Positions 24,337 through 31,905 of a DNA stretch of 64,000 bases are shown here, piece after piece. The position numbers were made by a program, and so were the translations under genes. Each line of letters begins with the position of its first letter. Position 1 is the stretch's first letter. The stretch is from Chersky-840 sp036511675 (GTDB lineage: Bacteria > Actinomycetota > Acidimicrobiia > Acidimicrobiales > UBA8190). The DNA lies in assembly GCA_036511675.1 (NCBI GenBank), contig DATCBU010000117.1, forward strand, positions 1 through 64,000, written 5' to 3'. Under the pieces are notes generated by a model. It made no database searches and had not been told where the DNA came from. It saw only the letters and a program-made list of their open reading frames with translations.

Positions 24337-25623
24337 GTGCGAAAGATCCTTATGGCAATTGTGGCTCTATCCCTCCTCGCGTTGACGGTGGCGGTGACCT
24401 CGCCGATGGCGTCAGCAAAGGCGCACGTTGCCGCCGCGGGTCCCGCCACGCACAAGGCGCAAAAGGTCAAGCATCACAGAATCAGCAACCATGACCCCAC
24501 CATTTACAACTCCACCGTGGAGCCCAATCCCGGCAACCTCGCCAGCGAGAGCTTCGAAGCTTCCGCCGCGGCGCAATTCGGGAATCAAATCAGCTTCGGC
24601 GGCACAGCCCGCACGTTGGAAGATGTCGTCGTGCAGATGAGTAGCTGGGGATGTCAATCAGGATCGTGGACAGGGTCACCGAGTCCCTGTGTGACCACGC
24701 CGGGAGCAACGTTCAGCGAACCGATCACGCTGAACATCTATAACGTCGGTCCGGCCACCGCCAATGGACCGTCGTCGGTGGGATCGCTGGTGGCCTCTGA
24801 TACCCAGACGTTCAACATCCCCTATCGCCCCTCGGCTGACGTCACAGACTGCTCCACTGCCCCGGACAACGGGACCCAGTGGTTCGATGCCGGGCTCAAT
24901 ACTTGCTTCAACGGGTATCTCAACAACATCGAGTTCACCTTTGGGCACGTGAATCTTCCCAACAATGTCATCTACGGGGTGGCCTACAACACCAGTGACT
25001 GGGGTGCTGCGCCGTATGGCGATGCTACGGCCTGTCACAGTTCTTCGGGTGGCTGCGGCTATGACTCGTTGAACGTGGCCGTCTCTCAGCAGCCCAGCGC
25101 CCCCAGTGTGGGAAGCGACACCTATCCGGGCACGGTGTACGAAGACATCGTGAACTCCGCCTACGCCGCCAATGACTACTGCGACGCCGGGGCAGCGGGG
25201 ATCAACGTCTTCCGCATCGACGAGCCGGCCGGATTCCCCGCCAACAACGGGACCAACGACAACTGCTGGAGCGTCAACTACCCGACGGTGGGTGCCCCGT
25301 GGTACATCCCGGCGGTGGAATTCAACGCCTTGGTGAGCCCGTCTCCCACCATCACCAGCGCCGCCACGGTGTCGGTTGCGGCGGGGACACCGTTCTCGTT
25401 CCAGGTGACCACCACCGGCGTGCCCACACCGGTGGTCACCAAGCTGGCGGGGAAGCTGCCGATCGGTTTGGTGTTCCACTCCGGAGTGGGGACCGCCACC
25501 ATCACGGGAACGGCTCCGCACACTGACCGGAACCGGTCCTACATGATTGCGGTGCAGGCCAAGAACGCTCGGAGGTCAATCGCCAGGCAACACCTGACTC
25601 TCGTTCTCACCGGCGGGAGGTAA
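24337..25623 (+). CDS. Secreted protein with C-terminal putative Ig-like (He_PIG-type) domain
   Basis: From GTG 24337 (good ribosome binding site GAGGAAGGAA), 428 residues begin with a typical Sec signal peptide (RKILMAIVALSLLALTVAV, cleavage after MASA). The mature part is rich in Asn, Ser, Thr and aromatic residues with paired Cys (SSWGCQ, PSPCVT, TDCSTAP, NTCFNG), like an extracellular beta-sandwich stabilised by disulfides. The last 90 residues (PTITSAATVSVAAGTPFSF then LPIGLVFHSGVG) match the pattern of He_PIG/cadherin-like Ig folds. Codon use is less GC-biased than its neighbours. The main domain is not identified. Confidence 0.75.
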   Translation: MRKILMAIVALSLLALTVAVTSPMASAKAHVAAAGPATHKAQKVKHHRISNHDPTIYNSTVEPNPGNLASESFEASAAAQFGNQISFGGTARTLEDVVVQMSSWGCQSGSWTGSPSPCVTTPGATFSEPITLNIYNVGPATANGPSSVGSLVASDTQTFNIPYRPSADVTDCSTAPDNGTQWFDAGLNTCFNGYLNNIEFTFGHVNLPNNVIYGVAYNTSDWGAAPYGDATACHSSSGGCGYDSLNVAVSQQPSAPSVGSDTYPGTVYEDIVNSAYAANDYCDAGAAGINVFRIDEPAGFPANNGTNDNCWSVNYPTVGAPWYIPAVEFNALVSPSPTITSAATVSVAAGTPFSFQVTTTGVPTPVVTKLAGKLPIGLVFHSGVGTATITGTAPHTDRNRSYMIAVQAKNARRSIARQHLTLVLTGGR

Positions 25624-25654
25624 GCGTCGGCGTCGAGCCCCACCAGAGCTTGGT

Positions 25655-25718
25655 CCCCGCGATGCGCGGGGTGTCGCCCCTGCGATCTCTCCCCAGGAGG
25701 TCGTCGGGGCGACACCCC
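25655..25718 (+). promoter_or_regulatory. Two mutually exclusive hairpins (terminator/attenuator-like)
   Basis: A 13-bp perfect stem joins 25668-25680 with 25706-25718 (GGGGTGTCGCCCC and complement, 25-nt loop). A second, 7-bp perfect stem joins CCCCGCG (25655-25661) with CGCGGGG (25665-25671). The two share 25668-25671, so they cannot form together. The element lies after the secreted-protein stop and 36 bp before the 61-residue gene. It is at least a terminator and possibly a switch. Confidence 0.6.
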
Positions 25719-25754
25719 GTCGTGACGCGTCGGGTTCCTAGCGGTCTCACCTCC

Positions 25755-25940
25755 ATGGTCAAGGACGTGATCACGAGCGTGGTGTGGTACGAGCATGGTC
25801 ACCGCATCGAGGTGAACTACGTCGACACCGAGCCCGACTATCTCGAAGGCGAGGAACGGGTCGTCCGCGACATGGCGGAGGACGAGGGCATGTGGCTCGT
25901 GCCCAGCTCCGACGGCATGCGGCGCTGGGTGCGCCCCTGA
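25755..25940 (+). CDS. Small conserved protein, 61 aa (paralogue of 8968-9153)
   Basis: Sixty-one residues from ATG 25755, 57% identical (35 of 61, no gaps) to the protein at 8968-9153. Conserved elements are SVVWYEHGHRIEV, YLEGEERVV, MAEDEGMWLVP and GMRRWVRP. Acidic in the middle with a basic, Trp-containing end. No known domain. It stands alone behind a pair of mutually exclusive hairpins that may control its transcription. Confidence 0.75.
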   Translation: MVKDVITSVVWYEHGHRIEVNYVDTEPDYLEGEERVVRDMAEDEGMWLVPSSDGMRRWVRP

Positions 25941-26082
25941 TCGATGCCGGGGACGGGATTCCTGCAGGTCCTGACCGCTGTGCCGGTCCTGCCCGCTCTG
26001 CCGCCTGATCGCTGCGACAATCCGCCGGACCGGTCGACGGGAGGCAGGTGAAAGTTTACGCTGCGCCCGGCAGGGGGTTCAC

Positions 26083-27030
26083 ATGGCAGAAGTGTCCCGA
26101 TCCTTCCGTTGGCGCCAGCCGACGTGGCGTGGGGCCCGCCGTCGATCGGGCGTCATCGCCACCCTCGTGGTGATCTGTCTATGGTCGGTTTTGTCCGCTG
26201 CGCCCTCGGTTTCGCCACGCAGCGCCCCGACGGCGGTGGCGGAGCGTTTGGGGTATGCGCTGGTCGGTGCCGACGGCGGAGTCTTCAGTTTTGGGACAGC
26301 GCAGTACCAGGGCGGCCTCGGCAACGACCCTCCCGCGAGCCCGGTGGTGGCGATCATGGGGTTCTGTTGCGCCTCGTACAGCCTGGTGACCGCGGCGGGA
26401 GCGGTCACCAGTTTCGGCGGCGCACCGTTCTACGGCGACCTGTCCACCATGCGACTCGCCGCGCCCATCGTCGGGGCCGACCCCGAAGGGAGTACGGGGT
26501 ACTGGCTGGTCGGAGCCGACGGCGGGGTGTTCAGCTTCGGCTCGGCCGGGTATTTCGGGAGCCTGGGAGGAAAGACGCTTCCCGCGCCCATCGTCGGGAT
26601 CGCATCCTCGGGGCCCGGTGGCTACTGGCTGGTCGACAAGGCCGGTCGTGTGTACCGCTTCGGCGACGCCCCCGCTCTGGGGGACCTCAGCAGGGTCCGG
26701 CTCGACGGGCCCGTCGTCGCCATTGCGGATGAGGAATGCTCAATCGGCGACGGCTATGTCCTGGCTAGTGCCGACGGCGGGGTCTTCGCCTTCGGTTCGG
26801 CCTGCTATCTCGGTGCCATGGCCGGCAAGCGGCTGACGGCACCGATCACCGGGATCACCACCGATGGCGACGGCTACTGGCTCGTGGCGAGCGATGGCGG
26901 GGTGTTCAGCTTCGGCATCGCATCATTCTTCGGGTCAGAGGGTGGCCGACATCTCAATGCTCCGGTCGTCGGTCTGGCGAGCCTCTTCACACCGGCCCTT
27001 TGCAACGGGCTCCCACCCGGGCAGTGCTAG
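26083..27030 (+). CDS. Secreted GYWLV/DGGVFSFG repeat protein
   Basis: The 315-residue protein has a long basic n-region, a hydrophobic signal/anchor (VIATLVVICLWSVLSAA) and then about six repeats of roughly 40 residues with consensus GYWLVGADGGVFSFG-A-(Y/F)-GSLGG-(L)-API-VGI. Such repeats are abundant in secreted proteins of Acidimicrobiia and relatives and look like propeller blades. The second and fourth copies are divergent. A C-terminal pair of Cys (ALCNGLPPGQC) may form a disulfide. Binding partner unknown; here there is no attached catalytic domain. Confidence 0.82.
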   Translation: MAEVSRSFRWRQPTWRGARRRSGVIATLVVICLWSVLSAAPSVSPRSAPTAVAERLGYALVGADGGVFSFGTAQYQGGLGNDPPASPVVAIMGFCCASYSLVTAAGAVTSFGGAPFYGDLSTMRLAAPIVGADPEGSTGYWLVGADGGVFSFGSAGYFGSLGGKTLPAPIVGIASSGPGGYWLVDKAGRVYRFGDAPALGDLSRVRLDGPVVAIADEECSIGDGYVLASADGGVFAFGSACYLGAMAGKRLTAPITGITTDGDGYWLVASDGGVFSFGIASFFGSEGGRHLNAPVVGLASLFTPALCNGLPPGQC

Positions 27031-27067
27031 CCGGCCCGTCGCCCTCACTTCGTGGACGACGGGTTGG

Positions 27068-27457
27068 CTACGGCTGCTGGTACTCCTCGATGGTGGCACC
27101 CATCTGCGTCTCGATCTCCTTGAGGTCGAAGTAGTCGCGCCACCTCGTGACCTGCCCGTCGGCGTCGAGCTCGACCATGGTGCAGCCGTGCATCTCGATG
27201 CGGATCCCGCCCCCGAGGGTGCCACCCCCGATCCACTCGAAAGCGCCCCCGGTGCGGTCACCGTGAGAGGCGGTGACCTCTTGCTTCCAGTCGGGGAAGG
27301 AGGCATCGGTGATGTCCTCGACCGATTTGATGTCCGACGTGGGTGCGGTCACGGGGTCGCTGAACATGCCACCGGGTGCGAACAGCTCCCGCAAGCGCAC
27401 GGTGGCGTCCGCGCCGAGCGCCAGCTTCAACCTCTTGGTCCAATCCTCCCAATCCAC
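27068..27457 (-). CDS. NTF2/SnoaL-like fold protein
   Basis: The 129-residue protein follows the SnoaL/limonene-epoxide-hydrolase cone-fold pattern: an N-terminal helix, LRELFAPGGMFSDPVTAPTS, a strand with TMVELDADGQVTRWRDYFD and an acidic end. Similar proteins are isomerases, hydrolases or ligand binders, and the substrate is unknown. It lies 42 bp downstream of the alpha/beta-hydrolase gene on the same strand; together they could handle an epoxide or polyketide-like substrate, which is inference. Confidence 0.8.
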   Translation of the reverse strand: MDWEDWTKRLKLALGADATVRLRELFAPGGMFSDPVTAPTSDIKSVEDITDASFPDWKQEVTASHGDRTGGAFEWIGGGTLGGGIRIEMHGCTMVELDADGQVTRWRDYFDLKEIETQMGATIEEYQQP

Positions 27458-27499
27458 GACGACTCACTTCCTACCCGCGCTGGTGGCGGGTCTGGGGTC

Positions 27500-28243
27500 T
27501 CAGTCGACGGTCGACCAGAACGCCTCGAGGGCTTGTGCTCCTCGGGCGGGGTCCTGCAGCATCCACCAGTGCCCGATCCCCTCGAGCTTCTCCAACGACG
27601 CGCCGGCCCGCCGGGCGGAATTGGTCGCGCTGACGTCGGAGAGGAAGGGATCTTCGGTGGGGAGGAGCACGAGCCCCGGTTTGGGGATGTCTCGAAAGTC
27701 GGGTCCCCATTCGTGACCCACGTCCACCGCCGAGCGGTAGAGGGCGAGGATGGACTCGGCCATGAGGGGGTCCGCCCAGCTGGCCAGGGTCACGGCCCGC
27801 TCGGGCGGCACCCCGAACATCTCGAAGACCGAGCCGCGCTCTTCGGGCGCGATCGCCATCTGCTGTTCGAAGAACTCTTCGCCCTCACCCGGCGTCTGCC
27901 AGATCTTGGCGAAGTCGTGCCACTCGAAGTTGACGTCACCGATACCCGCAGCATCGGTCACCCATGACCGCACCAGGTCGGGTCGGGTGCTGACTACACG
28001 CACGACGAACCCTCCACCCCAGTCATGGCCGACCAGGTCGATGGGCCCCTGTGCCGCCAGCGTCTCGAGCTCGGAGACGAGCCCCTGCACGTACTCCTCC
28101 TTGGTGGAACCGAACCCGTCGGGTCGTGGGCACCCGAACCCGGGGAGTTGGGGAGTGACGATGTCGCTGCGGTGCAGCTCCGAACGCAGGTGCTCCCACA
28201 CGGCAGGTGTCTCGGGGACACCATGGACGAGGACCACAGGCAT
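27500..28243 (-). CDS. Alpha/beta-hydrolase, epoxide hydrolase/haloalkane dehalogenase type
   Basis: From ATG 28243 (247 residues) the protein starts MPVVLVHGVPETPAVWEHL with the oxyanion HG motif. The nucleophile elbow DLVGHDWGGGF carries Asp instead of Ser, as in epoxide hydrolases and haloalkane dehalogenases. An acid lies in LLPTEDPFLS and the catalytic His in EGIGHWWMLQ. Substrate unknown. A TTG start at 28279 would add 12 residues. Divergent from the F420-type oxidoreductase, 74 bp apart. Confidence 0.87.
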   Translation of the reverse strand: MPVVLVHGVPETPAVWEHLRSELHRSDIVTPQLPGFGCPRPDGFGSTKEEYVQGLVSELETLAAQGPIDLVGHDWGGGFVVRVVSTRPDLVRSWVTDAAGIGDVNFEWHDFAKIWQTPGEGEEFFEQQMAIAPEERGSVFEMFGVPPERAVTLASWADPLMAESILALYRSAVDVGHEWGPDFRDIPKPGLVLLPTEDPFLSDVSATNSARRAGASLEKLEGIGHWWMLQDPARGAQALEAFWSTVD

Positions 28244-28317
28244 GGGGGCAGCTTGGCAGCCAGGTGGGGGCGCGCTCAAGCGGTCGTGGGCCGCCGGAAA
28301 TGCCTAGGGTTCGTCCG

Positions 28318-29253
28318 ATGCGCTTCGGGGTCCTTCTCCTTCCGGAATTTCGATGGTCGCAGGCCCGGTCCTTGTGGCGCCGGGTGGAGGAGCTCGGCTT
28401 CGACCACGCCTGGACCTACGACCATCTGGCCTGGCGGTCGCTGCGCGACGCCACGTGGTTCGGAGCCGTCCCGTTTCTTGCTGCGGGCGCGGTGGCAACC
28501 GAGCGGATACGGCTCGGCACCCTGGTGGCGTCGCCCAATTTCCGGCACCCGGTACCCTTCGCTCGCGAGCTGGTGACCCTCGACGACATCTCCGACGGTA
28601 GACTGACCCTGGGGATCGGAGCCGGGGGGGAGGGTTGGGACGCGGTCATGCTCGGCCAGGACCCGTGGTCCCGGGCCGAGCGCGCCGATCGGTTCGCCGA
28701 GTTCCTCGACGTGCTCGACCGCTTGCTCCGCCATCCCGAGGCGTCGTATCGAGGCAGGTTCTATGTGGCGGTGGACGCTCGCACCCATCCGGGATGCGTG
28801 CAGGAGCCCCGTATCCCGTTCGCGGTGGCGGCCACCGGGCCTCGCGGCATGGCGGTGGCCGCCGCCCACGGGGACACCTGGGTGACCACCGGTGATCTCG
28901 GCCCCGAGGGCACGTTGCTCGACGCCGAGGAGGGCGTGCGGGTGGTGCGCGCCCAGATGGCGCGCCTGGACGAGGCGTGCGCGGCCATCGGCCGTGACCC
29001 CGCCTCGATCGGCCGGCTGGTGCTCACCGGGCCCCGACTGGGGGCCGGGTTGCACTCGCCCGACGCCTTCGACGAGACCGCCGGGCGGTACGCGGAGGCG
29101 GGCGTCACGGACTTGGTGGTCCATTGGCCCCGTGCGGAGGACCCTTATGCGGGCGACCAGACCATGTTCGAGCAGATCTTCTCCGACCGAGCACACGAGC
29201 GCGCACATGGCGTGGAACCAATCGGCGACGTGGGGGGTCAAGAACAGATGTGA
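28318..29253 (+). CDS. LLM-class (luciferase-like) F420-type oxidoreductase
   Basis: The 311-residue TIM-barrel protein begins MRFGVLLLPEFRWSQARSLW and contains DHAWTYDHLAW, TERIRLGTLVASPNFRHP, and the hallmark LDDISDGRLTLGIGAG. This group uses reduced FMN or, in actinobacteria, mostly coenzyme F420. The presence of cofC in the same window agrees with F420 use. Substrate unknown. The frame is open upstream, but ATG 28318 matches family length. The stop overlaps the GTG of the ECF sigma gene (GTGA). Confidence 0.88.
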   Translation: MRFGVLLLPEFRWSQARSLWRRVEELGFDHAWTYDHLAWRSLRDATWFGAVPFLAAGAVATERIRLGTLVASPNFRHPVPFARELVTLDDISDGRLTLGIGAGGEGWDAVMLGQDPWSRAERADRFAEFLDVLDRLLRHPEASYRGRFYVAVDARTHPGCVQEPRIPFAVAATGPRGMAVAAAHGDTWVTTGDLGPEGTLLDAEEGVRVVRAQMARLDEACAAIGRDPASIGRLVLTGPRLGAGLHSPDAFDETAGRYAEAGVTDLVVHWPRAEDPYAGDQTMFEQIFSDRAHERAHGVEPIGDVGGQEQM

Positions 29254-29819
29254 GGGCAGTCGCGGTCCCGGCAGGGAGGGTCGAAGGGTTGCGAGCGAAA
29301 TCGGAGGGCCCGGGTCCCCGGACGAGGGTGGATCAAGAGGACGCCTTCGAGGCGGCCATGCTCGAGCACGGGACCCGCCTGGCGCGGATGGCCTTCTATC
29401 TGTGCGGAGACCGGACCCGGGCCGAGGATCTCGTGGCTGAGGCGTTCGCCGGTGCGTGGCCCAAATGGTCGGCCGGACGGATCGAGGCCCTGGCCCCGTA
29501 CCTCCGCCGGGCCGTGGTCAATCTGGCGGCCAAGGAGCATCGGCACCGGCTGGTGATGTTCCGCCACGACGAACGCGCCCCGTCGCCGGCCCCGGCACCG
29601 GGGGCCGACGAGAACCTGTGGGCCCGGGTCGACCTGGGTCGCGTGTTGGCCGCTCTGGCGCCCGCCCAACGGGTGGTCGTGGTCCTGCGCTACGTCGAGG
29701 ACATGACCGAGTCGGACATGGCCGCCTTCCTCGGGGTGTCTCCCGGCACGGTCAAGTCCCGGTTGGCCCGGGCCCTCGACGCCATGCGGGCGCGACTCGA
29801 AGGAGGCGACGATGCCTGA
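29250..29819 (+). CDS. ECF RNA polymerase sigma factor (SigE-like family)
   Basis: From GTG 29250 the 189-residue protein has region 2 (RMAFYLCGDRTRAEDLVAEA then FAGAWPKW) and region 4 (LAPAQRVVVVLRYVEDMTES and a helix with GVSPGTVKSRLARALDAM). GTG 29328 is a plausible shorter start. It overlaps the oxidoreductase stop by four bases and its own last 8 bp overlap the next gene, a single-pass membrane protein. The arrangement repeats that at 16477-18343. Confidence 0.88.
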   Translation: MRAVAVPAGRVEGLRAKSEGPGPRTRVDQEDAFEAAMLEHGTRLARMAFYLCGDRTRAEDLVAEAFAGAWPKWSAGRIEALAPYLRRAVVNLAAKEHRHRLVMFRHDERAPSPAPAPGADENLWARVDLGRVLAALAPAQRVVVVLRYVEDMTESDMAAFLGVSPGTVKSRLARALDAMRARLEGGDDA

Positions 29820-30996
29820 GCGCGACGACATCGAGGCGCAGCTCCGGCAGGAGCTGCTGCGTCAGGCGCCCGAATTCGAACTGGGGACGTCCCTGCCCGG
29901 CCGGGTGTCGGCGTTGGTGCGGCGGAGCCACCGTGTGCGGATGGCCGTGGTCATCGGGGCCGCGGCTGTCGTGGTGGCGGCGGTCGCCGTCCCACTCTCC
30001 TCACTGCGCTCCGAGCCCTTGGGTCGCAAGATCACTCCCGCCACCACACCCACCACGCCCACCACCTCGACGACCCCGTCCACGCCGACCTCGACGACGA
30101 CGCCCCCGAACGTGGCGCTGGCGCCCTTCTCCTGTGCTTCGCTCGATCTCTGGACCACGCCGACAGGGACCCCGGTGTCCTCCACGGTCACCCTGGGCCT
30201 GGTGTCGGCCACCCTTACCGGGACCAGGGCGACGACTCCGGGTGACGACCCGGCGTTATCGAATCCGGTGCTGTCGGTGGGTCAGGCGGTGCTGTCGGGG
30301 CCGGCCGTGACCCAACCCTTCCCGAGCGGCTTCGGCTTCCACATGTCGGTGGCCCCCCCCGCCCAGGCCGACGCCGTGATCCCCTGGTCCATCGCCCCGG
30401 CCTCGCCCCAGGGGTCGACGTCGCCGCCCAACTCCGACGCGCTGTGCCTGGCCGAGTTCCCCGGCTTCAGTCTGCCCACGGTCCTTCTGGGTCTGGACAC
30501 GGGCGGCGCGCACTGCTGCACCGTGGTCCGCGCCATCGCGATCTCGTCGTCCGGGCACGGTCCCGTCGTCGACGACGAGGTGGGCAACCCCGCTGCCTCG
30601 CTGGCGGCGGATGGCCACAGCGCCGTGATCGTCAGCGCCGACAATGCCTTTGCCTATGCCTTCGGCTCCTATGCTGCCTCGGGCCTCCCCCTCAAGGTGC
30701 TGCAATTCGGGGCGGGAGGTTTCACCGATGTGACGCGCCAGCACCTCGACTTGGTGGCCAAGGACGCCGCCACATGGTGGACGACGTTCAATGCCGACCC
30801 GGGGAACGGGCTCGGCGTGTTGGCGGCCTGGGTGGCCGACGAATGCGTCGTCGGGCAGGCAACGAGCGCGTGGTCGACGGTGGGCCAGTTGCAGATGCAG
30901 GGAAAGCTCGGCGGTCCCGTCGGCTGGCCCACCGGCACCGCCTACGTGTCGGCGCTCAAGACTTTCCTCGCGCAGCACGGGTACTGCCCGGCGTGA
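29812..30996 (+). CDS. Single-pass membrane protein paired with ECF sigma factor
   Basis: The 394-residue protein has a cytosolic N-terminus of about 43 residues with the pattern LRQELLRQAPEFELG then LVRRSHRVR, one transmembrane helix (about 44-62), a Thr/Pro-rich linker and a large outside domain with no motif I recognise (it contains GGAHCCTVVRAIAIS and a final YVSALKTFLAQHGYC). It overlaps the sigma gene by 8 bp. No HxxxCxxC zinc anti-sigma motif is present. Position and topology suggest a non-classical anti-sigma or sensor. Confidence 0.75.
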   Translation: MPERDDIEAQLRQELLRQAPEFELGTSLPGRVSALVRRSHRVRMAVVIGAAAVVVAAVAVPLSSLRSEPLGRKITPATTPTTPTTSTTPSTPTSTTTPPNVALAPFSCASLDLWTTPTGTPVSSTVTLGLVSATLTGTRATTPGDDPALSNPVLSVGQAVLSGPAVTQPFPSGFGFHMSVAPPAQADAVIPWSIAPASPQGSTSPPNSDALCLAEFPGFSLPTVLLGLDTGGAHCCTVVRAIAISSSGHGPVVDDEVGNPAASLAADGHSAVIVSADNAFAYAFGSYAASGLPLKVLQFGAGGFTDVTRQHLDLVAKDAATWWTTFNADPGNGLGVLAAWVADECVVGQATSAWSTVGQLQMQGKLGGPVGWPTGTAYVSALKTFLAQHGYCPA

Positions 30997-31119
30997 CCTG
31001 TTGCACCGCGCCACGGCCTGCGGGATCGGTTTCCAACAACATCTGGCGTCACTCGCCGGTTGGGCCCGGCGGCTGAGTCCGAAAACTGGGCTGGCACTCG
31101 GCCGGTATCGTGGCAAGCC

Positions 31120-31713
31120 GTGCCTGGTCCTACGGCCCGCAAGGCGACCGTCGCCGATGTCGACGCGCTCGCCACCACACTGGCTCGTGCTTTCGACGAC
31201 GACCCCCTGACGACGTGGCTCTTTCCCGCGGCGGAAGCTCGGCGTCGCAAGCTCCCGACCTTCTTCCGCTCCCTGCTGCGGGCATCGCTTCCCTTCGGGG
31301 AGGTGTACACGAACGGAGAGGCGCAGTGTGCGGCCATCTGGAACCCTCCGGGAACGTTCCCGATGGGTTGGGTTACCGACACCCGGCTGGGCCTGGCCAC
31401 CACGCGCTTGGTGGGGCTGCGGATCGCCGTGTGCGCCAAGGGCCTCATGTACTTCGCCAGTCATCACCCCAAGGAGCGTCACTGGTACCTCCAGATGCTC
31501 GGGACCGAGCCTGACGTGCAGAGCCGGGGCCTGGGCTCCGCCATCCTGGCGCCGGTGCTCGAACGCTGCGACCGCGAAGGCGAGCGCGTGTACCTGGAAT
31601 CCTCCAAGGAGCGCAACATCCCGTTCTACGCCCGGCACGGCTTCGCCGTCACCCAGGAGATCCAGGTGCCCCGGGGCCCGGTGGTGTGGGCCATGTGGCG
31701 CGACCCCCGCTGA
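31120..31713 (+). CDS. GNAT-family N-acetyltransferase
   Basis: From GTG 31120, 197 residues with the GNAT fold: ARKATVADVDALATTLARAF at the N-terminus, LQMLGTEPDVQSRGLGSAIL (acetyl-CoA pyrophosphate loop, Q-x-x-G-x-G type) and the C-terminal YLESSKERNIPFYARHGF. This subgroup is common in actinobacteria with unknown acceptors. An upstream in-frame GTG/ATG exists but adds a weak leader. The gene is followed by an orphan FtsX permease. Confidence 0.85.
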   Translation: MPGPTARKATVADVDALATTLARAFDDDPLTTWLFPAAEARRRKLPTFFRSLLRASLPFGEVYTNGEAQCAAIWNPPGTFPMGWVTDTRLGLATTRLVGLRIAVCAKGLMYFASHHPKERHWYLQMLGTEPDVQSRGLGSAILAPVLERCDREGERVYLESSKERNIPFYARHGFAVTQEIQVPRGPVVWAMWRDPR

Positions 31714-31905
31714 GCATCGCGCCAGATCGTTGTTCCCGGCCGCCGTCAGCCGGACCTCCTGGGTGCTGGCACCACAGCGCATCGACGGGTTGACCACCTT
31801 GGAACCGGCCCGGCCCTCCGCCACACTGCGATGGGACGGGTCTGGCCAGGTGACCGACGACGAGGGTGGGAGCGTGGGAACGCAACGGTCAGACAGCGCA
31901 GCGTC

